From Micromonospora echinospora (GTDB lineage Bacteria > Actinomycetota > Actinomycetes > Mycobacteriales > Micromonosporaceae), in contig NZ_LT607413.1 in NCBI RefSeq assembly GCF_900091495.1, positions 3,162,001-3,226,000 of the forward strand: a DNA stretch of 64,000 nt, written 5' to 3'. A program made the translations under genes and the position numbers. How positions within the stretch are numbered: the first letter of the stretch is position 1; each line of letters begins with the position of its first letter. A model generated the notes under the pieces. The model saw nothing but the letters and a program-made list of their open reading frames with translations, did not search any database and was not told the origin of the DNA. Shown piece by piece: positions 35,748-46,598 of the stretch.

Positions 35748-36627
35748 GCCGACCGGGGTCATCCACGACATCGGTTACCAGCGCTACGCCGGGCCCCGCC
35801 TCGGCCGCCGCCAGGTCTTCGGCGCGCTCTACGGGCACGGACTGCGGACCGCGTTCGGCCTCGGTCGCAGCGCCAAGGCCAAGATCTTCCCGTGGCTGAT
35901 CGTGGCGATCGTCGTCGTGGTCGCCGCCGGCGCGACCGCGGTGCGGACCCAGATTGGCGAGGTCGTGCTGACGTACGCCCAGTTCGCCGACGCGATGAGC
36001 TGGCTGGTGATCTTCTTCGTCGCGGTGGTCGCGCCCGAGTTGGTCTCCCGCGACCTGCGCAGCGGCGTGCTCCCGCTCTACTTCTCCCGACCGCTGCCCC
36101 GCTCCGACTACCCGCTGGCCAAGCTCGCCGCCCTGATGACCGCGCTCTGGCTGCTGCTCGGTGCGCCGCAACTGCTGATGTTCGTCGGGGCCGCGTTCAC
36201 CACCGGCAAGGGCTGGCGGGGCGCCTGGGACGAACTGCTCGACCTGCTGCCCGGGTTGCTCTACGCCGGGCTGTGGGCGGTGGTCTTCGCCTCGGTCGGG
36301 CTGCTGGTCGCCTCGCTCACCGGCAAGCGGGCGTTCGCCGCCGGTGGCGTGGTCGCGGTGTTCCTGATGACCACCCCGATCGTCGGCACGCTCCAGGTGA
36401 TGCCCTCGAACACGGTCAACGAGCTGGCCTTCCTGGCCTCCCCGTCCACCCTGGTGCAGGGGATCGGCGGCTGGGCCCTCGGCGACCTGCTCGCCTCGCC
36501 CGGTGGTGGCTCGACGGCCCTGCCGATCGGCGGGTTCGGTCCGCTCTACGCCGTGGCCGCCGTCCTCCTGGTGGCCGGCTCCGTCGCGCTGCTGCTCGCC
36601 CGCTACCGGAAGGTCGCCTCCGCATGA
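35740..36627 (+). CDS. ABC-2-type transporter permease (first)
   Basis: 295 residues. A cytoplasmic head (IHDIGYQRYAGPRLGRRQVF) precedes six membrane helices, with the amphipathic segment VSRDLRSGVLPLYFSRPLPR typical of ABC-2/NosY-like permeases. It overlaps the ATPase genes on both sides (8 and 4 bases), so stoichiometric translation is likely. Confidence 0.85.
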   Translation: MPEPTGVIHDIGYQRYAGPRLGRRQVFGALYGHGLRTAFGLGRSAKAKIFPWLIVAIVVVVAAGATAVRTQIGEVVLTYAQFADAMSWLVIFFVAVVAPELVSRDLRSGVLPLYFSRPLPRSDYPLAKLAALMTALWLLLGAPQLLMFVGAAFTTGKGWRGAWDELLDLLPGLLYAGLWAVVFASVGLLVASLTGKRAFAAGGVVAVFLMTTPIVGTLQVMPSNTVNELAFLASPSTLVQGIGGWALGDLLASPGGGSTALPIGGFGPLYAVAAVLLVAGSVALLLARYRKVASA

Positions 36628-37535
36628 GTGAACTGACCCTTACCGGCGTCTCCCGCTGGTACGGCAACGTGGTGGCGGTCAACGACGTCACCATGTCCCT
36701 GGGCCCCGGGGTGACCGGCCTGCTCGGTCCGAACGGGGCTGGCAAGACCACCTTGCTGCACATGATGGCCGGATTCCTCGCCCCCTCCCGGGGCACGGTC
36801 ACCCTCGACGGCGAGCCGACCTGGCGACACCCCGACGTCTACCGGCGGCTCGGCCTGGTCAGCGAGCGCGAGGCGGTGCAGACCTTCCTCACCGCCTACG
36901 AGTTCGTGCTGGCCAGCGCGAAGCTGCACAAGCTGCCCGACCCGGCGGAGGCGGCCCGCCGCGCGATCAACCTGGTCGAGCTGGAGGGCGCGCAGGACCG
37001 ACGGATCGGCACCTACTCCAAGGGCATGCGGCAGCGGACCCGGGTGGCCGCGGCGCTGGTGCACGACCCGCAGGTGCTCCTGCTCGACGAGCCGTTCAAC
37101 GGCATGGACCCACGCCAGCGGCTGCACATGATGCAGTTGCTGCACCGCCTCGGTGACGCCGGCCGGACGATCCTGTTCAGCTCGCACATCCTGGAGGAGG
37201 TCGAGCAGGTCTCCGGCACCGTGCAGGTGATGGTGGCCGGCCGGCTGGCCGCCTCCGGCGACTTCCGCACCATCCGCCGGCTGATGACCAACCGGCCGCA
37301 CGTCTTCGCCGTCCAGTCCACCGACGACCGGGCGCTGGCCGTGGCGCTGATGGCCGAGCCGTCGGTCAACGGGGTCGAGCTGGACCGGTCCGGCCTGACC
37401 GTACGGGCCGGCGACTACGGGGCGTTCACCCGGGCGCTGCCCCGGATCGCGCTCGGCCAGGGCATCCGGGTGCGGCGGCTGCTGCCCGAGGACGAGTCCC
37501 TGGAGAGCGTCTTCTCCTACCTGGTGGAGGCATAA
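36624..37535 (+). CDS. ABC transporter ATP-binding protein (ABC-2 cassette, second)
   Basis: 303 residues. Walker A is GPNGAGKTT, signature TYSKGMRQRTRVAAAL, Walker B VLLLDEPFNGMDP and the H-loop is in ILFSSHILEEVE. The D-loop differs from the first ATPase (NGMD instead of NGLD). It starts by an ATGA overlap with the preceding permease gene and ends 5 bases before the next one. Confidence 0.9.
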   Translation: MSELTLTGVSRWYGNVVAVNDVTMSLGPGVTGLLGPNGAGKTTLLHMMAGFLAPSRGTVTLDGEPTWRHPDVYRRLGLVSEREAVQTFLTAYEFVLASAKLHKLPDPAEAARRAINLVELEGAQDRRIGTYSKGMRQRTRVAAALVHDPQVLLLDEPFNGMDPRQRLHMMQLLHRLGDAGRTILFSSHILEEVEQVSGTVQVMVAGRLAASGDFRTIRRLMTNRPHVFAVQSTDDRALAVALMAEPSVNGVELDRSGLTVRAGDYGAFTRALPRIALGQGIRVRRLLPEDESLESVFSYLVEA

Positions 37536-37540
37536 CTGAC

Positions 37541-38251
37541 ATGTCGACCGTCACCTGGATCACCGCGCGCGGCCTCTTCGGCCGCCGCCGGTCCCTGATG
37601 CTCGTCCCGTTGCCGTTGATCCTGGTCGGGTTGGCGGTGCTGTCCCGGGCGCTCGGCGTCGACCCCGGCCAGTGGGCGCCTCCGGTGCTGGTCGGGCTCG
37701 GTCTGGCCGTGGTGCTGCCCGTGGTCGCCCTGATCGTCGGCACCGGCGTGCTGGGCGCCGAGATCGACGACGGCACCGTGGTGCACATCCTGACCAAGCC
37801 GCTGCCCCGTTGGCAGATCGTGCTGCCGAAGCTCGGGGTGGCGGCCGGCGTCACCGCGGTGTCCTGCGCCGTGCCGCTGTACGTCGCGGGGGTGCTCGCC
37901 CACTCGGTCCGGTTCGGCCTGGCGCTGGCGCTCGCGTCGGCGATCGGCGCGCTGGCGTACTCCGCCCTGTTCGTGGCGCTCAGCCTGGTCACCCGGCGGC
38001 CGGTGCTGCTCGGCCTGGTCTACGTGCTGATCTGGGAGGGGCTGCTCGGCAACTTCGTGAGCGGCACCAAGGTGCTCTCCATCCAGCAGTACGTGATCGC
38101 GCTGGCCGACCGGATCGCCCCCACCGCACTGCTGTCCACCACGGTCACCGTGCCGGTGTCGGCGGTGATGACCACGCTGGTCGTCGTCGGCTTCACCGTG
38201 CTGGCCGTCAACCGGCTCCGCTCCTTCAGCGTGGCCGGCGAAACCAGCTGA
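37541..38251 (+). CDS. ABC-2-type transporter permease (second)
   Basis: 236 residues and six membrane helices. The segment GAEIDDGTVVHILTKPLPRW corresponds to the conserved ABC-2 loop (G...D..SG....L..P..R). It is the last gene of the cassette. A double-palindrome repeat at 38252-38344 follows immediately and probably terminates transcription. Confidence 0.85.
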   Translation: MSTVTWITARGLFGRRRSLMLVPLPLILVGLAVLSRALGVDPGQWAPPVLVGLGLAVVLPVVALIVGTGVLGAEIDDGTVVHILTKPLPRWQIVLPKLGVAAGVTAVSCAVPLYVAGVLAHSVRFGLALALASAIGALAYSALFVALSLVTRRPVLLGLVYVLIWEGLLGNFVSGTKVLSIQQYVIALADRIAPTALLSTTVTVPVSAVMTTLVVVGFTVLAVNRLRSFSVAGETS

Positions 38252-38344
38252 GGTGGTAGCAGGGGTCCCCTCCTCCTTCTCCGGTGGTAGCAGGGGTCCC
38301 CTGTTCATCAAAGAGGAGTAACAGGGGACCCCTGCTACCAACCA
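38252..38344. repeat. Double-palindrome dispersed repeat, copy 3 (one and a half units)
   Basis: A partial unit GGTGGTAGCAGGGGTCCCCT (38252-38271) is followed by a full one. In the full unit the 20-base arm at 38286-38305 is the exact reverse complement of 38320-38339. The arms could form a 20-bp stem with a 14-base loop, or each could fold on itself. It lies between convergent genes, so it can act as a bidirectional terminator. Confidence 0.85.
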
Positions 38345-38385
38345 ACCCGCCCGCCCAGCGTCGCCGGTCGGGCGGTCGGCGGTCG

Positions 38386-40950
38386 TCAGAAGGCGCAGGC
38401 GATGACGAGTTCCGTGGTGCGGTCGGGGACCGGGTCGAGGGTGGTGATCCGGCCGGCCGCGCGCACGTCGTCGGCGACCAGGGCGAGCTGGTCGAGGACG
38501 GCGGCCGGGGCGAGCGCCTCGGCCAGCGGCACCTCGGTCCGCATCGAGAGCTTCCGCTCCGACTTGGCCCGCCGCACCTGGCTCAACGCGTCCCCGGCCA
38601 GCCGCAGCAGCGCCGGGTCACCGGTGCCCCGGACCGCGCGTTGGACCTCGTACGTGGTGGGCCAGGGCGCACGGTGCACCGAGCCGTACCGCCACCACGA
38701 CCAGACCTCCTCGGTCACGTACGGCAGCACCGGGGCGAAGAGCCGCAACTGCACCGACAGCGCGGTGGCGAGCGCCGCGCGGGCCGAGTCCGCCCCGGGC
38801 CCGGTGCCGTAGGCGCGTTCCTTCACCAGCTCGATGTAGTCGTCGCAGAACCGCCAGAAGAACGCCTCGGTCGCCTGGAGGGCGGCCGTGTGGTCGTACC
38901 CGTCGAAGGCGGTGGTCGCCGTGGCGACCACGCCGGAGAGTTCGGCGAGCATGGCGGTGTCCAGCGGTTCCGTCGCCGGCGCGCGCAACGCGTCAGCGGC
39001 GCCCAGCCCGAGGGCGAACTTCGACGCGTTGAGGATCTTGGTGGCCAGCCGCCGCCCGATCCGGATCTGGGCCGGGTCGAAGGCCAGGTCCATGCCGGGC
39101 TTGCCGCTGGCCGCCCAGTACCGCACCGCGTCCGAGCCGTGTTCGGTCAGCAGCGCCATCGGGGTCACCACGTTCCCCTTGGACTTGGACATCTTCTTCC
39201 GGTCCGGGTCGAGGATCCAGCCGGAGAGCACGGTGTCCCGCCAGGGCAGCACCCCGTGCTCCAGGTGGGCGCGGACCACGGTGGAGAAGAGCCAGGTACG
39301 GATGATCTCCTGTCCCTGGGGCCGCAGGTCCATCGGGAAGACCCGGGCGAACAGGTCCGGGTCGGTCTCCCAGCCACCGACGATCTGCGGGGTCAACGAC
39401 GAGGTGGCCCAGGTGTCCAGAACGTCCGGGTCACCGATGAAACCGCCCGGTTTTCCGCGTTGCGCCTCGTCGAAGCCGGGCGGCGGATCGCTGGACGGGT
39501 CGATCGGCAGCGTGGACTCCTCCGGTGTGAGAGGCTGGGTCCAGACCGGCTCGCCAGCGTCGTCGAGCCGGTACCACACCGGCACCGGCACGCCGAAGAA
39601 CCGCTGCCGGCTGACCAACCAGTCGCCGGTCAGGCCGCCCACCCAGTGCTCGTAGCGGTGGCGCATGTGCCCCGGCACCCAGTTCAGCTCCGCACCCCGG
39701 TCGAGCAGCGCCGAGCGCAGCTCCGCGTCCCGACCGCCGTTGCGCAGGTACCACTGCCGGGTGGAGACGATCTCCAACGGCCGGTCGCCACGCTCGTAGA
39801 ACTTCACAGGGTGGGTGATCGGACGGGGCTCGCCGACCAGGTCACCCGCCCCGGTCAGCAGTTCCACCACCGCCCGACGGGCACCGTTCACGCCCTGCCC
39901 GGCCAACGCCGCGTAGGGCTCCGCCGGCACGCCGTGCGGCGGTTCCGGCAGCAGCCGCCCGTCCCGGCCGACCACCACCCGGGTGTCCAGGTCCAGGTCC
40001 CGCCACCAGGTCACGTCGGTGAGGTCGCCGAAGGTGCAGACCATCGCGACGCCGGTGCCCTTGGCCGGGTCCGCCAGCGGGTGCGCGCGCACCGGCACCT
40101 CCACCCCGAAGACCGGGGTACGCACCACCGTGCCGACCAGGTCGGCGTAGCGCTCGTCGTCCGGGTGGCAGACCAGCGCCACGCAGGCCGGCAGCAGCTC
40201 CGGCCGGGTGGTGTCGATCAGCACCTCCCGCCCGCCGGCTGCGTGGAACCGCAACCGGTGGTACGCGCCGGGCCGTTCCCGGTCCTCCAGTTCCGCCTGG
40301 GCCACGGCGGTGGCGAAACCGACGTCCCAGAGGGTCGGCGCCTCCGCCTGGTACGCCTCGCCGCGCGCCAGGTTGCGCAGGAACGCCCGCTGCGAGGTGG
40401 CCCGCGCCACCCGCCCGATCGTGGTGTACGTCAGCGACCAGTCCACCGACAACCCGAGCCGCCGCCACAGCGCCTCGAAGACCTGCTCGTCCTCGCCGGT
40501 GAGCCGCTCGCACAGCTCCACGAAGTTGCGCCGGGAGATCGACGTCGGGTTCTTCCGGGCCGCGTCGTCCACCGGGGCGTCGGGTGGCGTCCAGTCCGGG
40601 TCGTACGGCAACGACGGGTCGCAGCGCACCCCGTACACGTTCTGCACCCGGCGCTCGGTCGGCAGCCCGTTGTCGTCCCAGCCCATCGGGTAGAAGACCG
40701 CCTTGCCGCGCATCCGCTGGAAGCGGGCCACCGTGTCGGTGTGCGTGTACGAGAAGACGTGTCCCATGTGCAGCTCGCCGGATACGGTCGGCGGCGGGGT
40801 GTCGATCGCGTATACGTCCGCCCGCTCCCTGCTGCGGTCGAACGCGTACGTGCCCTCCTCCTGCCAGCGGCGCGCCCAGGTCTCCTCGATGCCGTCCAGG
40901 GTCGGACGCTCGGGGACTCCGGCGCGGGCCGTCCTCGCCGTATCAGTCAT
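38386..40950 (-). CDS. valS: Valyl-tRNA synthetase
   Basis: 854 residues from ATG 40950. Class Ia signature HMGH lies in [18 protein letters not shown], and KMSKS is in [13 protein letters not shown]. The editing domain has [20 protein letters not shown] and the [12 protein letters not shown] block. The anticodon-binding domain lies C-terminally. It lacks the C-terminal coiled coil of longer ValS proteins. A -10-like TACGAT ends 6 bases before the ATG, suggesting a leaderless message. Confidence 0.95.
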   Translation of the reverse strand: MTDTARTARAGVPERPTLDGIEETWARRWQEEGTYAFDRSRERADVYAIDTPPPTVSGELHMGHVFSYTHTDTVARFQRMRGKAVFYPMGWDDNGLPTERRVQNVYGVRCDPSLPYDPDWTPPDAPVDDAARKNPTSISRRNFVELCERLTGEDEQVFEALWRRLGLSVDWSLTYTTIGRVARATSQRAFLRNLARGEAYQAEAPTLWDVGFATAVAQAELEDRERPGAYHRLRFHAAGGREVLIDTTRPELLPACVALVCHPDDERYADLVGTVVRTPVFGVEVPVRAHPLADPAKGTGVAMVCTFGDLTDVTWWRDLDLDTRVVVGRDGRLLPEPPHGVPAEPYAALAGQGVNGARRAVVELLTGAGDLVGEPRPITHPVKFYERGDRPLEIVSTRQWYLRNGGRDAELRSALLDRGAELNWVPGHMRHRYEHWVGGLTGDWLVSRQRFFGVPVPVWYRLDDAGEPVWTQPLTPEESTLPIDPSSDPPPGFDEAQRGKPGGFIGDPDVLDTWATSSLTPQIVGGWETDPDLFARVFPMDLRPQGQEIIRTWLFSTVVRAHLEHGVLPWRDTVLSGWILDPDRKKMSKSKGNVVTPMALLTEHGSDAVRYWAASGKPGMDLAFDPAQIRIGRRLATKILNASKFALGLGAADALRAPATEPLDTAMLAELSGVVATATTAFDGYDHTAALQATEAFFWRFCDDYIELVKERAYGTGPGADSARAALATALSVQLRLFAPVLPYVTEEVWSWWRYGSVHRAPWPTTYEVQRAVRGTGDPALLRLAGDALSQVRRAKSERKLSMRTEVPLAEALAPAAVLDQLALVADDVRAAGRITTLDPVPDRTTELVIACAF

Positions 40951-40956
40951 CGGTCG

Positions 40957-40962
40957 ATCGTA
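40957..40962 (-). promoter_or_regulatory. -10-like hexamer of valS
   Basis: TACGAT on the minus strand ends 6 bases before the valS ATG, predicting a leaderless transcript. Confidence 0.45.
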
Positions 40963-41151
40963 GATCCGGACCGGCTCCGCCCGCCGGGAGTAAATCTCCC
41001 CGGTCGCCGGCCGGGCGTGGATGGCCAGGCCCCCGCCGCCACGGCCGGGGTGCCGGGTGGCCGACCTGTGACAGCATCGACGCTCGACGACGGGTGACGA
41101 CGTCGCCAACCGGACGTCGGTGGCGTGCCGCCGGCCGGAGAGGAGGCGGGC

Positions 41152-42675
41152 GTGCGGGTCGACCGGGTCACCGGAGCGCCGGGGAGCGGGCCGTCGCCGG
41201 CCGGGCGGGCACCCGAGCCGGCCGGTGTGGTCGGGGCGGTGGCGGCCTTCGCCGTGGGAGTGCTCTCCGGGGCCGCGCTGCCGGCGTTGACGATGCTCAC
41301 CGGCTACACCGACCTGACGCCGTTCGCGCCGGTGCGCGCCGGGGTGCTCGCCCCGATGGTGCTGGCCCTCGCGGTGGCGGCCGGTGCCCTGCCGTACCGG
41401 GTCGGCGGCTGGCCGGTCGCCCTCGCCGGGCTGCTGCTCGCCGGGGTCAACGACCTGGTCGCGGCCGGCGGGATGCTGCTGCCCGCCAACGCGGTCGCCG
41501 CCGGATACGTGTCGGCCGTCCTGGTCGGGGCGGTGGGGGTCGGCCTGGCCCTCGGCGGTGTGCTCCTGGTGGCTGGCGGGTCGGTCCGCGCGGTGCGGGT
41601 GCCGGTGGCGGTCGGGCTCGCCGCCGGCCTGGTCGGGCAACCGGCGTGCAGCGCGCTGCTCCGGGCGGCCCTGCCGGTGCCGGGCCGCGTACAGCCGTAC
41701 CAGATCTCGCTCTGGCTGGCCGTGGCGTTGGTCGCCGCCGCGCTGCTGCTCTCCTGGCGGCGGGGCGGCCCCGGGCCGGCCGGCGGTTCGCTGCGCTGGA
41801 CCCCGGTGCCGGTGGTGGCGGCCGTCGGGCTGCTCGTCGCCGCCGGGTTCGCGGTGCGCTGGTCGGTGGTCCGGGCCCGGCTCCGGCCGGGCCAGGGACT
41901 GGAGGAGGCCGCCGTGACCGCGGTCCGGCTGCTGGTCGTGCCCCTCACGGTGGTGGCCGGGCTGCTCCTGCTCGGGTACGCGCTCCGCGCGCTCGGTGTG
42001 GTCGGCGCGCGCTGGGTGGTGCTCGCCGTCGCGGCCGGCCCGATCGCCGTGACCGGCGGCGGGCCCACCGGCGTCGTCGCGCCGGCGGTGACCTTCCTGG
42101 CCGCGCTGACCGGGCTCGCCGCAGTGGCGGGCGGCGTGGCCCTGACCCGGTACGCCGAACGGATCCTGCCCTGGGACGCCCTCGGGATCGTGCTGACCGC
42201 CGTGGCGCTGCCGCTGGCCACCCCGGCGGTCCGCCTGGAACTGCCGGTGGCTGCGGGGGCCGGCGTGGTGCTTACCGCTCTCGGCCTCGGCCTGGCGCTC
42301 GGCTCCGGCCTCACCCTCGTCGTCACCCGCGAACCCGGCCTGGCCTGGCAGTCGGTGCCGCTTCCCGCGCCGGCCCCCGGGCCCGTCTCCCGCCCCACGC
42401 CGGCTCCCGGTCCCGTCTCCCGCGCCGACGTGGACAAGGGTTGGCGCAGCGCCACGCTGCTGGTCGGCGCGGCCGGCTGGGTGCTCGCCGCGCAGGCCGC
42501 CACCCCGCTGGCGATCCGGTCGCAGGCCGCGCCGCCCGGACTGCTCCCGCCGCTCGCCCTCCCGCTGCTCACCGTCGCCGCCGCCGTGCTGCTCGCGCTG
42601 TTGTTCGGCCTCGGCCTGCTGGTCGACCGCCGTCGTCCCGCTCCCGAACCGGTAGTGCTGCGACGCACGACCTGA
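41152..42675 (+). CDS. Polytopic membrane protein of unknown function
   Basis: 507 residues from GTG 41152, preceded by AGGAGG. About 13 strongly hydrophobic segments, very rich in Val, Ala, Leu and Gly, are arranged like a major-facilitator-type carrier. A proline-rich cytoplasmic loop with two [14 protein letters not shown] repeats lies at about residues 402-425. I do not recognise specific motifs. It converges with the ABC exporter gene, with stop codons 5 bases apart. Confidence 0.7.
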   Translation: MRVDRVTGAPGSGPSPAGRAPEPAGVVGAVAAFAVGVLSGAALPALTMLTGYTDLTPFAPVRAGVLAPMVLALAVAAGALPYRVGGWPVALAGLLLAGVNDLVAAGGMLLPANAVAAGYVSAVLVGAVGVGLALGGVLLVAGGSVRAVRVPVAVGLAAGLVGQPACSALLRAALPVPGRVQPYQISLWLAVALVAAALLLSWRRGGPGPAGGSLRWTPVPVVAAVGLLVAAGFAVRWSVVRARLRPGQGLEEAAVTAVRLLVVPLTVVAGLLLLGYALRALGVVGARWVVLAVAAGPIAVTGGGPTGVVAPAVTFLAALTGLAAVAGGVALTRYAERILPWDALGIVLTAVALPLATPAVRLELPVAAGAGVVLTALGLGLALGSGLTLVVTREPGLAWQSVPLPAPAPGPVSRPTPAPGPVSRADVDKGWRSATLLVGAAGWVLAAQAATPLAIRSQAAPPGLLPPLALPLLTVAAAVLLALLFGLGLLVDRRRPAPEPVVLRRTT

Positions 42676-42680
42676 CCTGC

Positions 42681-44639
42681 TCAGGTGAGCGAGTCGCGCC
42701 ACTGCCGGTGCAACCGCGCGTACCGGCCGTCGGCGGTGACGAGCCGGTCGGGTGGGCCGTCCTCGACGATCCGGCCCCGGTCGAGCACCAGCACCCGGTC
42801 GGCGATCCGCACCGTGGAAAGCCGGTGCGCGATCACCAGGGCGGTCCGGTCGCGCAGGATGGTGCCGAGCGCGTGCTGCACCACCCGTTCCGTGGGCACG
42901 TCCAGGCACGAGGTCGCCTCGTCCAGGATCAGCACCACCGGATCGGCCAGGAAGGCCCGGGCGAACGCGACGAGTTGCCGTTGCCCGGCGGAGAGCCGGC
43001 CGCCCCGCCGGCGCACCTCGGTGGCGTACCCGTCAGGAAGCGCGGCGATGAAGTCGTGCGCGCCGACCGCCCGCGCCGCCGCCCGTACCGCCGCGTCGTC
43101 CGCGTCCGGGCGGCCGAACCGGATGTTCTCCGCCACCGTGCCGCTGAACAGGTGGTTCTCCTGGGTGACCAGGACCACCGCCCGGCGCAGTTCGGCGTCG
43201 GCCGCGTCGCGCAGGTCCACCCCGTCCAGGCTGACCGAGCCGCCATCCGGATCGTGGAACCGGGCGAGCAGCTTCGCCACCGTGGACTTGCCCGCCCCGG
43301 TCGCACCGACCAGGGCGACCGTCTGCCCGGCCGGCACCTCCAGGTCGAGGTCGGTGAGGATCGGTGCCCCCGGTCGGTAGCCGAAGGTCACCGAGCGGAA
43401 CCGCACCGCGCCCCGGACCCCGCCGACCGGCAGCGGCCGGGGACGGGCCGGCTCCACCACCCCGGGCCGCTCGTCGAGCACCCCGGCGAGCTTCTCCAGC
43501 CCGGCGGTGGCGGACTGAAGACTGTTGTAGAACTGGCTGAGCTCCTGCATCGGCTCGAAGAACCGGCGCAGGTAGAGCAGGAACGCGGCGAGCACGCCGA
43601 GGTCGAGGCGGTCGCCGAGCACTCGCCAGCCGCCGTAGGTCAGCACCCCCGCCACGGTGACGTTGCCGACCAGCTTGATGCCCGGCGAGTACACCGCGAT
43701 CAACTGGAACGCGTGCACGCTGGAGCGCCGGTAGTCGTCGTTCACCGCCTCGAAGATGCGCTGGTTGCGGGCCTCCCGCCGGTAGGCCTGCACGGCCCGG
43801 ATCCCACGCAGCGACTCCACGAGGTGGACGATCACCAGCGCCGCCGACTCCCGGGTGCGCCGGTACGCGGCGGCCGAGGCGCGCGCGAACCAGCGGGACA
43901 GCAGGAACAGCAGGGGGAAGGTGAACAGGGTCACCACGGCCAGCGGCGGGTCCAGCCAGAGCAGCACGCCGGTCACCGACAGGATCGACAGCACGGCGAG
44001 CACGAGGTTGTCCACGCCCCCGTCGAGCAGCTCCGCGATCGAGTCCAGGTCGCTGGTGAGCCGGGAGACCATCCGTCCGGAGGTGTAGCGCTCGTGGAAG
44101 GCCACGTGCAGGCGCAGGAAGTGCCCGTACACGCGCTGACGGAGGTCGAGCAGGACGGCCTGGCCGATCCGCGCGGAGAGGGTGAGGAAGCCGCGCTTGC
44201 TCGCGTACTCGACGGCGGCGGCCGCCGCGAAGCCCCCCGCGACGGCGACCAGCGGCCCCGGTTCGTCGGCGCGCAGCGGCGCGATCGCGTGGTCGATGCC
44301 GTACATGACCAGGAACGGGCCCGCCAACCCGGCGGCGTTCTGTGCCAGCAGCAGGGCGATGGCCAGCGCGAGTCGGCCCCGGTGCGGTCGTAACAGGTCC
44401 GCCAGGAGAGCGCGGCTGCGGGCCCGCAGCCGGGCGACCGCCTCCGGACCGTTCTCCTCGGCCGGGCCCGGGTCGGCGTCCGGATCGGTCCCGCGTCCCC
44501 GCCAGCGCCCCAGGTCCACCGGCTCCCTCCCGGCGTTCCGTTCCGCCGCAGCCGGACGCTCCGTCCCGACGGGCTCCGGCCCGGCGTTCCGGTCCACCGC
44601 GACCGGTTGCTCCGCTCCGACGGGTTCCGGTGCCGTCAC
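42681..44639 (-). CDS. ABC exporter half-transporter with consensus ATP site
   Basis: 652 residues. A Pro/Ala/Glu-rich head of about 60 residues contains repeated EPVGxERPA-like units. Six membrane helices (ABC_membrane) follow, then an ATPase domain with Walker [11 protein letters not shown], signature [15 protein letters not shown], Walker [14 protein letters not shown] with the catalytic glutamate, and H-loop [12 protein letters not shown] 44639 overlaps the stop of the preceding half-transporter gene by 4 bases. Together they form a heterodimeric exporter. Confidence 0.9.
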   Translation of the reverse strand: MTAPEPVGAEQPVAVDRNAGPEPVGTERPAAAERNAGREPVDLGRWRGRGTDPDADPGPAEENGPEAVARLRARSRALLADLLRPHRGRLALAIALLLAQNAAGLAGPFLVMYGIDHAIAPLRADEPGPLVAVAGGFAAAAAVEYASKRGFLTLSARIGQAVLLDLRQRVYGHFLRLHVAFHERYTSGRMVSRLTSDLDSIAELLDGGVDNLVLAVLSILSVTGVLLWLDPPLAVVTLFTFPLLFLLSRWFARASAAAYRRTRESAALVIVHLVESLRGIRAVQAYRREARNQRIFEAVNDDYRRSSVHAFQLIAVYSPGIKLVGNVTVAGVLTYGGWRVLGDRLDLGVLAAFLLYLRRFFEPMQELSQFYNSLQSATAGLEKLAGVLDERPGVVEPARPRPLPVGGVRGAVRFRSVTFGYRPGAPILTDLDLEVPAGQTVALVGATGAGKSTVAKLLARFHDPDGGSVSLDGVDLRDAADAELRRAVVLVTQENHLFSGTVAENIRFGRPDADDAAVRAAARAVGAHDFIAALPDGYATEVRRRGGRLSAGQRQLVAFARAFLADPVVLILDEATSCLDVPTERVVQHALGTILRDRTALVIAHRLSTVRIADRVLVLDRGRIVEDGPPDRLVTADGRYARLHRQWRDSLT

Positions 44640-46561
44640 GGCGGTGCCGCCGTGACGGTCGTCGTCCGGGCCACCGTCGGCCCCTCGGGCGTGACCGCCG
44701 CCGTCGTCGTCGTCGGCCCCGCCGGGACCGCCGCCGTCGTCGGCCCATCGGGCGTGACCGCTGCCGTCGTCGGCCCTGCGGCCGGGACCGCCGCCGCCGT
44801 CGGCTCCGGACGTAGCAGCGCACGGTACGCCGGCTCGGTCGCGAGCAGTTCGGTGTGGGTGCCGACGGCGGTGATCCGGCCCCGGTCGAGCAGGGCGACC
44901 CGGTCGGCGAGGGCGACCGTCGAGGGCCGGTGCGCCACCAGCAGGGCCGTGGTGTCCCGCAGCACCCGGCGCAACGCCTGCTCGACCAACGCCTCGGTGT
45001 GCACGTCGAGAGCGGAGAGCGGGTCGTCCAGCACCAGCACGGCCGGGCGGCCGAGCACCGACCGGGCCAGCGCCAGCCGCTGCCGCTGCCCGCCGGAGAG
45101 GGACAGCCCCTGCTCACCGACCCGGGTGGCGAGTCCCCACGGCAGGTCGTACGCGAAGTCGGCCTGGGCCAGCGTGAGCGCAGCGCGCACCTCGTCCTCG
45201 TCGGCGTCGGGACGGCCCAGGGTGAGGTTCTCCCAGACCGACATGCTGAACAACGCCGGCTCCTCGAAGGCCACCCCGACCAGTCGGCGCAGCGCGGCGA
45301 GCCGCAGGTCGCGCAGGTCGTGACCGTCCAGGGTGATCCGTCCCGTCCCCACCTCGTGCAGCCGGGGGACGAGGGAGAGCAGCGTGCTCTTGCCCGAGCC
45401 GGTCGCGCCGACCAGGGCGAGCGTCTCGCCCGGCTCGACGGTCAGCTCGACGTCCCGCAGCACCGGGGTGACGCTGCCCGGATAACCGAAGCCGACCCGC
45501 TCGAAGCGCAGCCGCCCGCGTACCTCGCCGCGCGTGGGCGCCACCGCGTGCGGCCGGTCCCTGATCGCCGGTGGGGTGTCCAGTACCTCCTGGATCCGGT
45601 CGGCGGCGGTCGCCGCCTCCTGCCCGTTGGCGATGATCCAGCCCAGCGAGTTGACCGGCCAGATCAGCATCAGTTGCAGGCTGACGAAGGCGAGCAGCTC
45701 ACCGACGGTGAGCGTGCCCCGCGCGGCGGCGGCCACCCCGGTCACCAGCACCACGCCGAGGGTCAGGTTCGGCACCAGGTCGAACAGGGCGGAGGTGCGG
45801 GCCAGCAGTCGGCTCTTGCCGACGGCGGTGTCGTGCAGGGCCCGCGCGCCGGCACCGAACCGGGCGGCCAGCTCCGGGCCCCGGCCGAACGCGCGGGCCG
45901 TCCGGATCCCCTGCGCGGTCTCCTCGACCAGCGTCGCGACGTCCCCCTGCTGCTCGCGCATCCGTCGGGCGGCGATGTGGTACGCCCGGGCGAACCGTCG
46001 GCTGATCAGGAACAGCGGCACGGCGCTCGCCGCGACCAGCAGCCCGAGCGGCGGGTGCAGCCGGATCAGCAGCACCACCACGGCCAGGTAGGTGACCAGG
46101 TTGAGGACCAGGAACAGCAGCCCGAAGGAGAGGAAGCGGCGGATCATCGACAGGTCGCCGGTGGCGCGCGCGATGAGCTGACCGGACTGCCACCGGTCGT
46201 GGAAGCTCGCCGGCAGGCGTTGCAGGTGGGCGTAGAGGTCGGCGCGGATGGCCGCCTCCATGCCCACCGACGAGGAGGTCTGCGTCCACCGTCGGACGAA
46301 GATCAGCACCGCCTCGACCAGGCCGAGCAGCAGGACCAGGCCGCCGAGCTGCACGAGCCCGGCCGGTTCGCGCCGGGCCAGCGGGCCATCCACCACCCGC
46401 TGGACCAGCAGCGGCACGGCGAGCCCGGCCGCGGTGGCCGTCAGCCCGGCGACCAGCAGCCAGCAGAACTCGGTGGCGTGCGGGCGCAGGTAACCGCGCA
46501 GCCGCCACAGGTTGTGCATGCTCCCCCTGGTGGCGGGAACGCGGTCACCGTCCGCAGCCAC
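44636..46561 (-). CDS. ABC exporter half-transporter with degenerate ATP site
   Basis: 641 residues from GTG 46561; ATG 46519 is an alternative start. Six membrane helices precede an ATPase domain with Walker A VGATGSGKST, signature LSLSGGQRQRLALARSV, Walker B VLVLDDPLSALD and H-loop VAHRPSTV. The residue after Walker B is Asp instead of the catalytic Glu, the hallmark of the non-consensus site in heterodimeric exporters (TM287/288, LmrCD type). The C-terminus is a repetitive TAAVxPxGPTT tail of about 45 residues that varies in unit length. It overlaps the partner gene. Confidence 0.9.
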   Translation of the reverse strand: MAADGDRVPATRGSMHNLWRLRGYLRPHATEFCWLLVAGLTATAAGLAVPLLVQRVVDGPLARREPAGLVQLGGLVLLLGLVEAVLIFVRRWTQTSSSVGMEAAIRADLYAHLQRLPASFHDRWQSGQLIARATGDLSMIRRFLSFGLLFLVLNLVTYLAVVVLLIRLHPPLGLLVAASAVPLFLISRRFARAYHIAARRMREQQGDVATLVEETAQGIRTARAFGRGPELAARFGAGARALHDTAVGKSRLLARTSALFDLVPNLTLGVVLVTGVAAAARGTLTVGELLAFVSLQLMLIWPVNSLGWIIANGQEAATAADRIQEVLDTPPAIRDRPHAVAPTRGEVRGRLRFERVGFGYPGSVTPVLRDVELTVEPGETLALVGATGSGKSTLLSLVPRLHEVGTGRITLDGHDLRDLRLAALRRLVGVAFEEPALFSMSVWENLTLGRPDADEDEVRAALTLAQADFAYDLPWGLATRVGEQGLSLSGGQRQRLALARSVLGRPAVLVLDDPLSALDVHTEALVEQALRRVLRDTTALLVAHRPSTVALADRVALLDRGRITAVGTHTELLATEPAYRALLRPEPTAAAVPAAGPTTAAVTPDGPTTAAVPAGPTTTTAAVTPEGPTVARTTTVTAAPP

Positions 46562-46598
46562 CCCCTGACGGTATCGGTAATCGTGACTTCCACGACGG

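Noticed and set aside
38252..38344. Recurrent N-terminal pattern MVAG(V/A)PC in several frames at different loci
   Set aside because: It is the translation of the GGTAGCAGGGG repeat itself in chance frames, not a shared protein motif.
40951..41151. T-box or other tRNA-sensing leader in front of valS
   Set aside because: The -10 hexamer sits 6 bases before the start codon, leaving no leader for such a structure.
38284..44393. Very long plus-strand open frames (937 and 1269 codons) opposite valS and the ABC exporter genes
   Set aside because: They are frame shadows caused by high GC in genuine minus-strand genes with clear motifs. Their translations are Arg/Gly/Pro-rich without domains.
34833..46561. 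Cluster of ABC transporters and a membrane protein considered as part of a biosynthetic gene cluster
   Set aside because: No polyketide, peptide-synthetase, lanthipeptide or tailoring enzymes are present, and valS interrupts the group.
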